Shown: positions 15,686 through 24,745 of the stretch, one piece after another
How positions within the stretch are numbered: position 1 is the first letter of the stretch
How the letters are laid out: each line of letters starts with the position of its first letter
Assembly (NCBI GenBank): GCA_025041175.1
Contig: JAKCFJ010000001.1
Span: forward strand, 186,001-250,000
Length of the DNA stretch: 64,000 bases
Direction of reading: 5' to 3'
Source: Halobacteriales archaeon YIM A00010
GTDB lineage: Archaea; Halobacteriota; Halobacteria; Halobacteriales; Haloarculaceae
Translations under genes and position numbers: made by a program
The notes under the pieces: model-generated
Database searches by the model: none
What the model was told of the DNA's origin: nothing
What the model saw: only the letters and a program-made list of their open reading frames with translations

Positions 15686-17140
15686 TCACTGCACGGTGAA
15701 GCGGTGTGTCGTGTCGATCGCGTCGTCGATCGCGGTGATCAGCGCGCGGCCTTTCGCCAGCGTTTCCTCGTACTCGCGGTCGGGGATCGAGTCGTGGACG
15801 ATGCCCGCACCGACGCGGAGGTGGTACTCGTCTTCATGCCGGACAAGCGTTCGGATGATGATGGAAAGCGTCGCTCGGCCGTCGAACCCGAACGCCCCGA
15901 TGCTCCCGGTGTACGGTCCCCGGCGAGTCGCTTCCACCTCGTCGATGATCGCCATCGTTTTTGGTTTTGGCGCGCCGGTGATCGTTCCGCCCGGAAACAC
16001 CGCCGCGATCGCGTCCGCCAGATCGCAGTCATCACGGAGCCGACCCTCCACGAGCGACACGAGGTGCATCACCGCCGAGTAGCGATCGATCCGCCGGTAG
16101 TCGCTCACGGTGACGCTCCCGTACTCGCTCACCTTGCCGAGATCGTTCCGTTCCAGATCCACGAGCATTGCGTGCTCGGCCCGCTCTTTCGCGTCCGATC
16201 GGAGATCCGCCGCGAACGCTCGGTCTTTCTCTGTGGTCTCACCGCGCGGCCGGGTTCCGGCGATCGGTTCCGTGCGGAGCCGGTCGCCGTCGCGGTCTAA
16301 CAGGAGTTCCGGGCTCGCACTCACGAGATCACAGCTCGGGAACTCGAGTAGCCCCGAATACGGAGCCGGGTTGACGCGCCGGAGCGCCGCGTACGTCTCG
16401 ACCGGGTGGACCGTGGCGGGCGCACACAGCCGTTGGGAGACGTTCGCCTGAAACGTCTCTCCCTCCCGAATGCGCTCTTTCACCCGTCTGACGCGCTCTG
16501 AGAATTCTGCTCGGCCGCAGTCGCTTTCGAACCGGACTGATCTCCCATCCGGGTTGACTGACGGGGATTCGACCGCGGGATCACCGGTGTCGATCGCTCG
16601 TGCGAGCGCGAGCGCCCGCTCCCGGCCGCGGTCGTACGCCGCCTCGCGTCGCTCATTGGAACCGACGCGGGGACACGCCGTGATCCGGAGGTCGACCGCC
16701 CTGTCGTTGGCTCGCCACGCCGCCACGCGGTCGTAGACGCCGATTTCGAGCCGGGGGAGCCGGCGGTCGTCGGCCGTAGTCGTCGGGATCGATTCGAGTT
16801 CACGAGCGACATCGTAGGACAGCCAGCCGAACGCGCCACAGGGGTACGGGATCTCACAGCCCCCTCGAACGAGCGTCTCCTCGTCAAGCCGGTCGACGAG
16901 CGCCGCGAGAGCGCTTTCCTCGTCGGGACCGACGGTAACCCGATCGATCGGATCGACGGCGAAATACCCCCATCCGTCCTGCCCGCCCGTCGTCTCCAAA
17001 TACACGCCGCCATCGCCGCGGCGAGCCCGGCGGTAGGCGACGAAGGGATCGTCGACGGACGCGCGAACCTCGACTGGAACGCGCACGCCCGGACGCGCGA
17101 CCCGACAGAACGCCGCCCGGTCGGTCACGACGGTGTTCAT
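15686..17140 (-). CDS. pabB: Chorismate-binding aminodeoxychorismate/anthranilate synthase component I
   Basis: 484 residues with the chorismate-binding fold in the C-terminal half: [44 protein letters not shown], the [15 protein letters not shown] signature, and [14 protein letters not shown]. The start [11 protein letters not shown] at 17140 is preferred; 15 extra codons upstream have no family similarity. The active-site motif reads PIAGT, the form usual in anthranilate synthase, whereas E. coli PabB has PIKGT. The adjacent pabC-like gene favours p-aminobenzoate synthesis, but TrpE-type activity cannot be excluded. Confidence 0.85.
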   Translation of the reverse strand: MNTVVTDRAAFCRVARPGVRVPVEVRASVDDPFVAYRRARRGDGGVYLETTGGQDGWGYFAVDPIDRVTVGPDEESALAALVDRLDEETLVRGGCEIPYPCGAFGWLSYDVARELESIPTTTADDRRLPRLEIGVYDRVAAWRANDRAVDLRITACPRVGSNERREAAYDRGRERALALARAIDTGDPAVESPSVNPDGRSVRFESDCGRAEFSERVRRVKERIREGETFQANVSQRLCAPATVHPVETYAALRRVNPAPYSGLLEFPSCDLVSASPELLLDRDGDRLRTEPIAGTRPRGETTEKDRAFAADLRSDAKERAEHAMLVDLERNDLGKVSEYGSVTVSDYRRIDRYSAVMHLVSLVEGRLRDDCDLADAIAAVFPGGTITGAPKPKTMAIIDEVEATRRGPYTGSIGAFGFDGRATLSIIIRTLVRHEDEYHLRVGAGIVHDSIPDREYEETLAKGRALITAIDDAIDTTHRFTVQ

Positions 17141-17181
17141 CACCGGAGTGTTGTGACGAGCGGTTAATCCTCTTGCGGTGC

Positions 17182-17772
17182 TCACCGACGCTCTGCGCGG
17201 CCCACCCAGCGTTCGACCCGCTTTGCAGAGATCTCCGTCTCCTCTGCCAACGCATCCGGATCGGCAGCCGCGAGCTCGTCGATCGTCTCGATGTCCGCTT
17301 CACCCAGCCGCTCGGCGTACGTCGCCCCAACCCCCTTGATAACGTTTACCGGCTCCGACTCGATCGTTTCTGCGTCCGAAGTCGCTTCCGTGTCGGTCTG
17401 GGCGTCCGTGTCGGTCTCGGTTCCCATTTCCGTCTGGGCTTCGGCTTCCGTCTCGGCTTCCGTCTGGGTGTCCGGTTCGGAATTCACCTCGTTCCCCGGT
17501 TCGGTATCGGCATCTGGTGTAACCACGGTCTCACTACTGGCGTCGTCCGCGTCGGCTTCGGCCTCTTCAACCTCGGTTAGGGTTTCCCGGGGGGATCCCG
17601 TTTTGGCTTCGGTGTCCGCCGAGTCGGATTCCGTGTCAACTGTCCCGTTACCACTAGGGTCGGAACTGTTCGATTCGTACGATGAACCGTCGGACGCGGC
17701 GGTTCTGTTGGTCGGTTTCGATTCGCCGCTATCGATGTTGAGAATCGATTTGATCTTATCGAGCAGGTTCAT
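17182..17772 (-). CDS. Acidic linker protein with C-terminal helix-hairpin-helix domain
   Basis: 196 residues starting [13 protein letters not shown]. Residues ~15-135 are low-complexity and rich in Ser, Thr, Glu and Asp (repeats such as [10 protein letters not shown]). The last ~55 residues form a helix-hairpin-helix pair of the Pol-beta/topoisomerase kind ([27 protein letters not shown]), a non-specific DNA-binding or protein-docking module. It sits in the same direction between aroE (50 bases upstream) and pabB (41 bases downstream), an odd place for a DNA-binding protein. Haloarchaea have many such HhH proteins of unknown role. Confidence 0.75.
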   Translation of the reverse strand: MNLLDKIKSILNIDSGESKPTNRTAASDGSSYESNSSDPSGNGTVDTESDSADTEAKTGSPRETLTEVEEAEADADDASSETVVTPDADTEPGNEVNSEPDTQTEAETEAEAQTEMGTETDTDAQTDTEATSDAETIESEPVNVIKGVGATYAERLGEADIETIDELAAADPDALAEETEISAKRVERWVGRAERR

Positions 17773-17822
17773 GGACGGTGATAGTGAGTCCCAGTACTTA
17801 AATACGCACCTGATCGGTCGCG

Positions 17823-18614
17823 CTACAGCTGTGCCCGGAGCGCGTCGTTCATGGCGTCGATCGGTGCGTCGTGGTCGGTCCACTGTTCGAACGCCGCCGC
17901 GCCCTGGTAGAGGAGCATCCAGCCGCCGTCGACGGTCGTTGCGCCCGCCTCGTTCGCCGCTCGGAGGAGCCGCGTTTCGATCGGGGTGTACACCGCATCC
18001 AGCACCGCGAGATCCGAATGGAGCGCCGCCACTGGAACCGGGGAGGTGTCTTCGTCCATCCCGACGCTCGTGGCGTTGACGAGCACGTCGGCGTCTGCAA
18101 GCAGCTCAGCCAGCGAGTTGAGTCCGTGCCCGGACGCGTCGGGAACCTCCGCGGCGAGTTCGTGCGCCCGCTCGACCGTTCGGTTGGCGATTCGAACGGT
18201 CATCCCGGCGTCTGCGAGCCCGAACGCGATGGCTCGCCCGGCACCGCCCGCACCCACGACGACCGCCGTCCCCGACAGCCCCACGCCGTGAGAGCGCAAC
18301 GCCCGCACCGCCCCCACCGCGTCGGTGTTGTAGCCGGTGTTGGTCGAGAGATCGATCGTGTTGACCGCCCCGATGCGGGCGGCGAGGGGATCGGGTTCGA
18401 CGATCGAGAGCACGTCCCGTTTGAACGGGATCGTTACGTTGAGACCGACGATACCGAGCGCCCGAGCGCCCGTGATCGCGCGTTCGAGCGAAGCGGGATC
18501 GGGTTCGAACGTGACGTACCGCGCGTCCATCCCGAGCGCGTCGTACGCGCGCTCGTGCATGGGCGGTGACAGCGAGTGACCGACAGGGTTGCCGACGAGT
18601 CCGAAGACGTGCAT
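17823..18614 (-). CDS. aroE: Shikimate dehydrogenase
   Basis: 263 residues. [21 protein letters not shown] binds shikimate, the catalytic lysine is in [11 protein letters not shown] near residue 66, the NADP-binding glycine loop is [13 protein letters not shown] near 125 with the NRT basic patch after it, and [12 protein letters not shown] closes the domain. Reduces 3-dehydroshikimate in the chorismate route, which fits the downstream pab genes that use chorismate. A likely operon aroE-HhH-pabB-pabA-pabC follows. Confidence 0.93.
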   Translation of the reverse strand: MHVFGLVGNPVGHSLSPPMHERAYDALGMDARYVTFEPDPASLERAITGARALGIVGLNVTIPFKRDVLSIVEPDPLAARIGAVNTIDLSTNTGYNTDAVGAVRALRSHGVGLSGTAVVVGAGGAGRAIAFGLADAGMTVRIANRTVERAHELAAEVPDASGHGLNSLAELLADADVLVNATSVGMDEDTSPVPVAALHSDLAVLDAVYTPIETRLLRAANEAGATTVDGGWMLLYQGAAAFEQWTDHDAPIDAMNDALRAQL

Positions 18615-18701
18615 ACCACTGGTTCACACCGGCTCCAAATCAGTTGCCGGGTACGGTCGTCGTCCCGATGGGCTTTACCCCTGTGGCCGTCGACTGTGCG
18701 T

Positions 18702-20105
18702 GTGATCGGAATCGTCGTTAGCCGCGCCGACCGGGCGAGCGTCCACATCGGCGAACAGCTCCGTACGCTCGAACCGTGGCGCGAGGAACGCGACGACTCG
18801 CGCCCTGACGCCGACGGCGGGGAAACGGTGTACCGTCTCGACGACGCCGAACTCCGCGAGTTCGAGGAGCTGCATCTCCACCTCGACGGCGTGGACCGCG
18901 CGTTTTCGGACATCGATCTGCTCGTTTTCGCTTCCCGACACGCCGGCGAGACGGGACCGTTGCTGACGGCCCACCCCACGGGCAACTTCGGTCCGGCCGA
19001 GTTCGGCGGCCACGACCGATCGTTAGCGCGAGCCGCACCCAGCGTGCAGTCGCGGGCGCTCACCGCGCTCACCGAACACGCCCCTGACGGCTACGCCGTC
19101 GGACTGGAAGGGACCCACCACGGACCGACCGAACTCGCCACCCCCTCGCTGTTCGTGGAACTCGGGAGTGACGAACCACAGTGGGACGATCCAGAGGGGG
19201 CACAGGCGGTCGCACGGGCCATCCTTGCGCTGCGTGGCGTCGATCCGAACGCCGACAAAACGCTCGTCGGGTTCGGTGGTGGCCATTACGTCCCGCGGTT
19301 CGAACGCGTCGTTCGGGAAACAGAGTGGGCGGTGGGCCACGTCGGCGTCGACTGGGCGCTCGAAGCGGTGGAACCGTCCGAGACCCGATCTATCGTCGAA
19401 CGAGCGTTCGAACGAAGCGGAACGGCCTACGCGCTGACCGACGGCGTTCCCGGTCTCGAACGAACGATCGAGGAACTGGGCTACCGGGCTGTCAGTGAAA
19501 CGTGGGTGCGAGAAACCGATGGCGTCCCACTTTCCCTCGTGAACCACCTCGAACGATCCGTCTGCCCGGTCTCCGTGGGTCTCAGGTTCGGCGACCGACG
19601 CCCACCGACCGCCACCGGGAACGCCGACCCAGACACTACCGCGCAGCGTCGCTACGAGAACGAACTGTCACGGATCGAGATACCCACGGATCTCCTCGCG
19701 GAAGTGAACGGGATCGACCACGAGCGGACGCTTTCGGCCGTCCGTTCACACGCCGTCGCTGTCACCACCACTGAGAACGGAACGAAACTCGACGGAACGG
19801 TCGTTCTCCCACCCGCGGTGGATCGAAATGATCTTATGGCAGCGTTCGTGACTATCCTCGAACGCAAATACGACGATATCGAGCGCGACGGCGACACCGT
19901 CGTCGCCCGCGAGGTCGCGTTTTCGCCCTCGCTGGCCCAACGACTGGGCGTTCCGGAGGGGCCGGCGTTCGGTCGTCTCTCGAACGGAGAGACCGTCGAG
20001 ATCGACGATACGATCGTAACCCCCGACGACGTTCGTGAACGAAAGACGCATATGTTTTCATCTATATGGTTGTCTGACACACGTCACACTGGTGGCGAAA
20101 GATAG
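18702..20105 (+). CDS. dtdA: D-aminoacyl-tRNA deacylase (archaeal type)
   Basis: 467 residues, GTG start [18 protein letters not shown]-like CTTTACC lies ~30 bases upstream, so the message may be leaderless. The DtdA core is visible: [20 protein letters not shown] near residue 70-90, [15 protein letters not shown], and [12 protein letters not shown], whose histidines bind zinc. It hydrolyses D-aminoacyl-tRNAs and prevents D-residue misuse. The ~180-residue C-terminal extension beyond the core is common in haloarchaeal homologs. It is divergent from aroE and 29 bases ahead of ftsZ1. Confidence 0.88.
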   Translation: MIGIVVSRADRASVHIGEQLRTLEPWREERDDSRPDADGGETVYRLDDAELREFEELHLHLDGVDRAFSDIDLLVFASRHAGETGPLLTAHPTGNFGPAEFGGHDRSLARAAPSVQSRALTALTEHAPDGYAVGLEGTHHGPTELATPSLFVELGSDEPQWDDPEGAQAVARAILALRGVDPNADKTLVGFGGGHYVPRFERVVRETEWAVGHVGVDWALEAVEPSETRSIVERAFERSGTAYALTDGVPGLERTIEELGYRAVSETWVRETDGVPLSLVNHLERSVCPVSVGLRFGDRRPPTATGNADPDTTAQRRYENELSRIEIPTDLLAEVNGIDHERTLSAVRSHAVAVTTTENGTKLDGTVVLPPAVDRNDLMAAFVTILERKYDDIERDGDTVVAREVAFSPSLAQRLGVPEGPAFGRLSNGETVEIDDTIVTPDDVRERKTHMFSSIWLSDTRHTGGER

Positions 20106-20134
20106 TTATCCGACGTTGCTGTTATCCAACGCAC

Positions 20135-21322
20135 ATGGACTCGATCATCGAGGACGCGATCAACGAGGCCGAGGGTGAGTCGGAGTCCGGGGAGGTGGAG
20201 GAGTCCCAACGGGAGAATGGGGCCGAAGCCGACGTGACGGCTGCCGAGGCCAACACCACCGTCACCACGTCCGGCACGATGACCGACGACGAGCTCGCGG
20301 ACATTGTCAGCGAATTAGAGACGAACATCGCGGTGTTCGGGTGTGGTGGGGCCGGTGGAAACACCGTCACCCGGATGGCAGAAGAGGGCATCCACGGCGC
20401 GACGCTCATCGCCACCAACACCGACGCCCAACACCTCTCTGAACAGGTGACCGCGGACTCGAAGATCCTCATCGGTCGCAAGCAGACCGGCGGTCGTGGT
20501 GCCGGTTCCGTTCCCCAGATCGGTGAGCAGGCCGCCCTCGAGAACAAAGACGACATCGACGCCGCCATCGGTGACTCGGACATGGTGTTCATCACCGCTG
20601 GACTCGGCGGTGGGACGGGGACCGGATCGGCCCCGGTGGTCGCGGAAGCCGCCCAGGAGGCCGGCGCGCTCACCATTGCGGTCGTGACCATCCCGTTTAC
20701 TGCCGAGGGCAAACGACGCCGATCGAACGCCGACGCCGGGTTGGAACGGCTGCGGTCGGTGGCTGATACGGTCATCGTCATCCCGAACGACCGGCTGCTC
20801 GAATACGCCCCGAACCTGCCGCTCCAGGACGCGTTCAAGATCTGCGATCGCGTGTTGATGCGCTCGGTGAAAGGCATGACCGAACTCATCACCAAACCCG
20901 GTCTCGTGAACGTGGATTTCGCTGACGTGAAAGCGATCATGGAAAACGGCGGAGTGGCGATGATCGGTCTCGGGGAATCGGAATCCGACAACAAGGCGCG
21001 GGATTCGATCCGGTCCGCGCTCCGGTCGCCGCTGCTCGACGTGGAGTTTTCGAACGCCACCAGCGCGCTCATCAACGTCGTCGGCGGTCCCGGCATGAGC
21101 ATCGAGGAGGCGGAAGGCGTCGTCGAGGAGATCTACGAGCGCATCGACAACGACGCGCGCATCATTTGGGGTGCCTCGGTCGACGCCGATTTCGAACAGC
21201 GAATGGAGACGATGGTCGTGGTCACTGGCGTCGAATCTCCACAGATCTACGGCAAGAGCGAGGCCGACCGGGAGGCACGATCGCGGTCGTCGGCCAACGA
21301 CTCCATCGACTACATCGAGTGA
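20135..21322 (+). CDS. ftsZ1: Cell division protein FtsZ1
   Basis: 395-residue tubulin-superfamily GTPase. After a ~55-residue acidic N-terminal tail come the GTP-binding GCGGAGGNT (near residue 70), the signature [10 protein letters not shown] near 155, and the T7 loop region [14 protein letters not shown]-terminus [15 protein letters not shown] and C-terminus DSIDYIE match the FtsZ1 branch. In Haloferax volcanii FtsZ1 assembles first at midcell, positions the division ring and also affects shape. Followed by secE and spt5, the conserved haloarchaeal order. Confidence 0.96.
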   Translation: MDSIIEDAINEAEGESESGEVEESQRENGAEADVTAAEANTTVTTSGTMTDDELADIVSELETNIAVFGCGGAGGNTVTRMAEEGIHGATLIATNTDAQHLSEQVTADSKILIGRKQTGGRGAGSVPQIGEQAALENKDDIDAAIGDSDMVFITAGLGGGTGTGSAPVVAEAAQEAGALTIAVVTIPFTAEGKRRRSNADAGLERLRSVADTVIVIPNDRLLEYAPNLPLQDAFKICDRVLMRSVKGMTELITKPGLVNVDFADVKAIMENGGVAMIGLGESESDNKARDSIRSALRSPLLDVEFSNATSALINVVGGPGMSIEEAEGVVEEIYERIDNDARIIWGASVDADFEQRMETMVVVTGVESPQIYGKSEADREARSRSSANDSIDYIE

Positions 21323-21443
21323 TGTCACAGCCCCCTCGGTCCTGGTTCGTATCGGTTCCTTGCTTTTCATTCGATCGGTCCCGTGCGTTCCGATGGATAG
21401 CGCGGTAGAAAGATAGAAAAACGCGCATCCGCAAGATCCGATT

Positions 21444-21617
21444 ATGAACATCCCGACAGACCTCTCCTCATACATCCGTGTGCTCAAGCTCGCCAGCACA
21501 CCGTCGAGAGAGGAGTTCTCCCAAGTGTCGCTCGTCGCGGGTGCGGGTATTGTACTGGTCGGCCTTCTCGGATTCACCATCTACATAATCATGCAGTTCC
21601 TTCCGGGTGGTGTCTGA
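21444..21617 (+). CDS. secE: Sec61-gamma/SecE preprotein translocase subunit
   Basis: 57 residues starting [18 protein letters not shown], an amphipathic cytoplasmic helix followed by TPSREEFSQ and a single C-terminal transmembrane helix (about residues 29-52). This is the clamp subunit that wraps SecY in the membrane. Its TGA overlaps the ATG of spt5 (TGATG). The short length is normal for archaeal SecE. Its position between ftsZ1 and spt5 is conserved in haloarchaea. Confidence 0.93.
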   Translation: MNIPTDLSSYIRVLKLASTPSREEFSQVSLVAGAGIVLVGLLGFTIYIIMQFLPGGV

Positions 21618-22054
21618 TGTCGATCTACGCCGTCAAAACGACCGCAAGCCAGGAGCGAACCGTTGCGGACATGATCATGAACCGCGAGGAATCGTCGGTC
21701 CACGCGGCGCTCGCGCCCGACTCGCTCACGAGCTACGTGATGGTCGAAGCCGAGGAGGCGAGCGTGTTCGACCGGATTCTCGACGAGATCCCCCACGCCC
21801 GGGGGTTGGTCGAGGGCGAATCCTCGATCGTAGAGGTCGAACACTTCCTCTCGCCAAAGCCCGACGTCGAGGGGATCGCGGAAGGCGACATTGTGGAACT
21901 CATCGCCGGTCCGTTCAAAGGCGAGAAGGCACAGGTCCAGCGCATCGACGAAAGCAAAGACCAGGTCACCGTCGAGCTGTACGAGGCAACCGTTCCGATC
22001 CCGGTGACCGTCCGCGGCGACCAGATCCGCGTGCTCGACAGCGAGGATCGGTAG
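21617..22054 (+). CDS. spt5: Transcription elongation factor Spt5 (NusG)
   Basis: 145 residues. NGN domain at the N-terminus (SIYAVKTTASQERTVADMI) contacts the RNA polymerase clamp; the C-terminal KOW domain begins at EGDIVELIAGPFKGEKAQV near residue 93. With Spt4 it makes a processivity factor and couples transcription to translation. Overlaps secE by one base. Confidence 0.95.
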   Translation: MSIYAVKTTASQERTVADMIMNREESSVHAALAPDSLTSYVMVEAEEASVFDRILDEIPHARGLVEGESSIVEVEHFLSPKPDVEGIAEGDIVELIAGPFKGEKAQVQRIDESKDQVTVELYEATVPIPVTVRGDQIRVLDSEDR

Positions 22055-22124
22055 CGCTGGCGGTCGTTTTCCACCGTTCGGACGGAACGGCATCGTTATC
22101 AATCGACTGCGAGTATCCAGCATT

Positions 22125-22886
22125 GTGACGGGACTAGAGGATGGGGTTCGCATCGACATGCACGTGAAGATTCTAGACGAATCGGTTGTCGAGCGAGCGA
22201 AAGCACGCGGTCTCGACGCGCTCGTGTATGCGCCTCATTTCACTCGCTTCCCGACCGTTCGAGCGAAAGCGGAGGCGTTCTCCGATGAGACCCTCTCCGT
22301 CTTTCCCGCCCGAGAGATATTCACGGGGACGTGGCGTAACCGAAAGCACGTGCTTGCGGTCGGGTTGGAGGAGCCGGTTCCGGATTTCATCACGCTCTCG
22401 GGTGCGATGGCGGAACTCCACCGACAGGACGCGGCGATTTTGGCTCCTCACCCCGAATTTCTCAACGTCAGCCTCGACGCTGCGGACGTCCGTCGCTACG
22501 ACGTTCACGCCGTGGAGACGTACAACCCGAAACACTGGACCATCCACAACGAGCGCGCCCAAGCGATCGCTAGCGAGACTGAGCGTCCCGGGTTTGCCTC
22601 TTCGTACGCCCATCTCTCCGGAACGATCGGGGAAGCGTGGACCACGTTCGAGGAGCCGATCGACGACGTTGGAGATTTCACGGCCGCGCTAAAAGACCAT
22701 ACACCGCGGCGAACTCTCCACCGGTCGGGGTTCGAGCACAACGTCCGCTGTGGCGTGGAGTTCGGACACCTCATCTACGAGAACACGTGGGGCAAGATCG
22801 ATCGCACGTTTCTTTCGGGCACCGAACCAACTCACCCCGGACACATCGCCTACGAACGGCGATTCGAAGACGTTCGCGTCTACTGA
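22125..22886 (+). CDS. PHP-like metal-dependent hydrolase family protein
   Basis: 253 residues, GTG start. Metal-binding elements of the PHP type are scattered as expected: IDMHVK near residue 11, VYAPHFTRFP, LAPHPEFLNV near 110, VETYNPK and SSYAHLSGT. The first motif reads MHVK, with only one His where classical PHP domains have HxH, so activity may be altered. The C-terminus (GHLIYENTWGKIDRTFLSGTEPTHP) is strongly conserved in haloarchaeal members. Role unknown; RNA or nucleotide phosphatase activity is a family-level guess. Confidence 0.7.
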   Translation: MTGLEDGVRIDMHVKILDESVVERAKARGLDALVYAPHFTRFPTVRAKAEAFSDETLSVFPAREIFTGTWRNRKHVLAVGLEEPVPDFITLSGAMAELHRQDAAILAPHPEFLNVSLDAADVRRYDVHAVETYNPKHWTIHNERAQAIASETERPGFASSYAHLSGTIGEAWTTFEEPIDDVGDFTAALKDHTPRRTLHRSGFEHNVRCGVEFGHLIYENTWGKIDRTFLSGTEPTHPGHIAYERRFEDVRVY

Positions 22887-22915
22887 TCGTCGCCCCCCGC
22901 CTCGATTTGTCCCGA

Positions 22916-23392
22916 TCACTGCGCGAGTGGTGCCAGCGACCAACCGTACCGTCCGAATCCGTACACGATGGCGTACCCCACGAGTAGTTCGCTAGCGGTG
23001 ATGAACAGCGTGACGACGTTCGTGTACTGGCTTTTGGTTGCTACCCCGGTGGGGAATCCGTACTCCTGTGTGTACGGATAGAACAGCGCGATCCCCCGTT
23101 TGCTGCCGACCATATCCAGAACGTAGTGGGTGAGCACGCCGATCCAGACGTAGTTGAGGTTACCGAAGACGACCGGGAACGCGATGAACAGCCCCAGAAC
23201 CGGGAGGTTGTGGAGGGTTTTCCGGTGGCGACCGAACTCCGTGTCGATATCGGGGACCAGCGCCCCGAGGGTGACCGGCACCGCCACCGCGACGATCGTC
23301 TGGAGGGTTTCGACGTTCCCAATCGGTGCGAGGATGAACCCCACCCCCACACCGAGCAACAAACCGTTGAGCACGTGTCCGTGTTTGTTCAT
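22916..23392 (-). CDS. Membrane-bound metal-dependent hydrolase (YdjM-like)
   Basis: 158 residues from MNKHGHVLNGLLLGVG. About four hydrophobic spans carry the family's His/Asp motifs: NKHGHVLNG at the start, LVPDIDTEFGRHRKTLH near residue 47-63 and LTHYVLDMVGSKRG near 85. The family is annotated as inner-membrane metal-dependent hydrolase with unknown substrate. A longer in-frame start at 23437 would add an uncharacteristic N-terminus. Convergent with the PHP gene, 29 bases apart. Confidence 0.8.
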   Translation of the reverse strand: MNKHGHVLNGLLLGVGVGFILAPIGNVETLQTIVAVAVPVTLGALVPDIDTEFGRHRKTLHNLPVLGLFIAFPVVFGNLNYVWIGVLTHYVLDMVGSKRGIALFYPYTQEYGFPTGVATKSQYTNVVTLFITASELLVGYAIVYGFGRYGWSLAPLAQ

Positions 23393-23554
23393 AACTGATT
23401 GAATTTCGGAGCAGCGTAGAAACAGTTTCTGTTTCACTCCGATCCGGTCGGCCTACCGGCCTGCTCGTTCGCGTCGGGAGTCCGAGCCACTCGGTGAACC
23501 AGACGTACATTGTCGGTGAAATCCTCTTCGGAAAAGAGCTTGTACTGACTGGGC

Positions 23555-23737
23555 ATGTCAGCAGAGATGATGGTGGATTTTTTGGAAATACAGGATCGAT
23601 GCGAGCCCGCCGACTACGAGTATCACCCAGCTTCGTCCGACGTAGACGTGTTACTCGACCGGACGGAGGTGTTCGTTGAGAACATGGCTGACTTGCTCGA
23701 CGATGTGGAGGTGAACACGACGGACGCCGACCCATGA
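23555..23737 (+). CDS. Small acidic hypothetical protein
   Basis: 60 residues, MSAEMMVDFLEIQDRCEPADY, strongly acidic and helical, no cysteines beyond one, no TM. The third position is GC-biased and the acidic composition matches haloarchaeal coding DNA, which is the main support. A second ATG at 23567 is possible. No family recognised. Confidence 0.45.
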   Translation: MSAEMMVDFLEIQDRCEPADYEYHPASSDVDVLLDRTEVFVENMADLLDDVEVNTTDADP

Positions 23738-23806
23738 GCGACGTATCCTCTTACAGCAGATGTACACTCACGAAACGCTTTCTTCGTCCGTCTTCGTACC
23801 GTGGGT

Positions 23807-24013
23807 ATGGCAACGACCGTTAGGACACCCGAGACGGACGAGCAGTGTGCGTACTGTGGCTCGCGTATTTTCGATCACGATCCCGTCTGCGTGCGCGACT
23901 GTACCGACGACTGTGGCTCACCCACCTACTTCTGCAACTACGCGTGTCTGTCGGCGTACGTCGAGGAGAACGAGCTGGCTACGGGCGATACGTGCGAGTG
24001 GCGACCCGAATGA
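23807..24013 (+). CDS. 68-aa zinc-finger protein
   Basis: MATTVRTPETDEQCAYCGSR opens the protein. It contains CAYC, then VCVRDC, DDCG, FCNYAC, giving a treble-clef-like series of cysteines with FCNYACLSAYVEE as the second knuckle and helix. Similar small proteins are common in haloarchaea without known function. A GTG at 23801 could add two residues. Hairpin array A starts 55 bases after its stop. Confidence 0.7.
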   Translation: MATTVRTPETDEQCAYCGSRIFDHDPVCVRDCTDDCGSPTYFCNYACLSAYVEENELATGDTCEWRPE

Positions 24014-24068
24014 GGCGGTCACAGTGCCGTTTTGAGAGACGGCCGCTTCGTGCTGCGACTCGCTGTCA

Positions 24069-24257
24069 CCAGAAGCCGGAGGCTTCTGGCTGCTGACCAG
24101 ATGTCTCCGACATCTGGTGATGTCGTCGGGCTGCGACTGCTAACCGAGCTTCGCTCGGTGATGTCACCAGAACGCGAAGCGTTCTGGTTGCTAACCGGAA
24201 CTCTTCGAGTTCCGGTGATGTTGTCGGGTTACACCCGACTGCCCGAGACGCGTAGTG
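24069..24257. repeat. Hairpin array A: eight tandem short palindromes
   Basis: Units with 3-base loops: CCAGAAGCC/GGCTTCTGG (24069-24089), CCAGATGTC/GACATCTGG (24097-24117), a decayed GTCGGGC unit (about 24125-24137), CCGAGC/GCTCGG (24144-24158), CCAGAACGC/GCGTTCTGG (24167-24187), CCGGAACTC/GAGTTCCGG (24195-24215), GTCGGGT/ACCCGAC (24223-24239) and a mismatched GAGACGC/GTGCCTC (24241-24257 region). Linkers alternate between a CTGCTRA type and a TGATGTC type. Stem sequences differ yet remain complementary in six of eight. No protein-coding frame explains it. Array B at 33252-33496 is the same element reversed. Confidence 0.85.
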
Positions 24258-24269
24258 CCTCTCTGATCC

Positions 24270-24319
24270 TCCACTCGCTCCGCTCGCGGGGACGGGGGAC
24301 AAGTCGATCTACAGTCGTC
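24270..24319 (-). repeat. Degenerate tRNA-Tyr fragment with flank
   Basis: Bases 24291-24317 match the anticodon-arm part of tRNA-Tyr (28978-29003), including the GTA anticodon on the minus strand. The left flank (CCACTCGCTCCGCTCGCGG) resembles the sequence just beyond the real tRNA 3' end, but the T arm and acceptor are deleted. It marks an old attachment-site duplication. Confidence 0.6.
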
Positions 24320-24339
24320 TGTGAATCGCTAGAAGAACG

Positions 24340-24402
24340 AATCCGCTCTCCTCGATTTGAACGCGAGGACTTCGCTCCGCTCGTCCTCTGACTCAAATCG
24401 GG
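24340..24402. repeat. tRNA-Tyr 3'-end fragment plus palindrome (att remnant 1)
   Basis: Begins with the acceptor/T-arm sequence ATCCGCTCTC-CTCGATTTGA and then leaves the tRNA. An imperfect inverted repeat follows: CGATTTGA (24353-24360) with TCAAATCG (24393-24400), and inside it GAGGAC (24365-24370) with GTCCTC (24383-24388). A near-identical copy is at 26579-26640. It lies 65 bases before the integrase remnant at 24467. Confidence 0.65.
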
Positions 24403-24466
24403 GAAACGTCATCGTAATTTACCGCTACGATCGGTCTCTTCGACGTTTATTCCGATTCGGAGAACT

Positions 24467-24745
24467 ATGGCAAACGGATTAGAACTACTCTCGCCGGATG
24501 CGGCGAAGCAGATGTACCTCGATGCTCGAAGACACGAGGTATCGCAGGGAACGCTCGATGGATACCACTATTGCCTCAAGCATTTCATCCGATGGTGCGA
24601 CAGCGAGGGAATCGAGAATATGAATACCCATTGCCGCAAAGAATGCATCCGAGACTTTCGTGAGGAGCCGACGAGCCGATTGGAGCACTCAACCTGGTCA
24701 TCGATCAGGAGGTTTCGAACTGTGGTAAAGTGTCTTCTGACCTAG
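24467..24745 (+). pseudogene. Truncated tyrosine recombinase, N-terminal domain only (copy 1)
   Basis: The first ~53 codons (MANGLELLSPDAAKQMYLDA onward, to IENMN near 24625) match the SAM-like core-binding domain of haloarchaeal XerC/D-type integrases, including VSQGTLDGYHYCLKHFIRWC. After that the frame diverges into unrelated sequence, and no catalytic domain (Arg, His-x-x-Arg, Tyr) follows. The second remnant at 26738 has about 75 percent identical residues over the shared part by eye. A deletion fused this piece to other DNA; its last bases overlap the convergent propeller gene. Confidence 0.75.

Noticed and set aside
24069-24257. CRISPR array reading of hairpin array A (and B at 33252-33496)
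   Set aside because: Repeats are not identical, each unit is itself a palindrome with a different sequence, spacers are only 4-8 bases and alternate between two types, and no cas genes are near.
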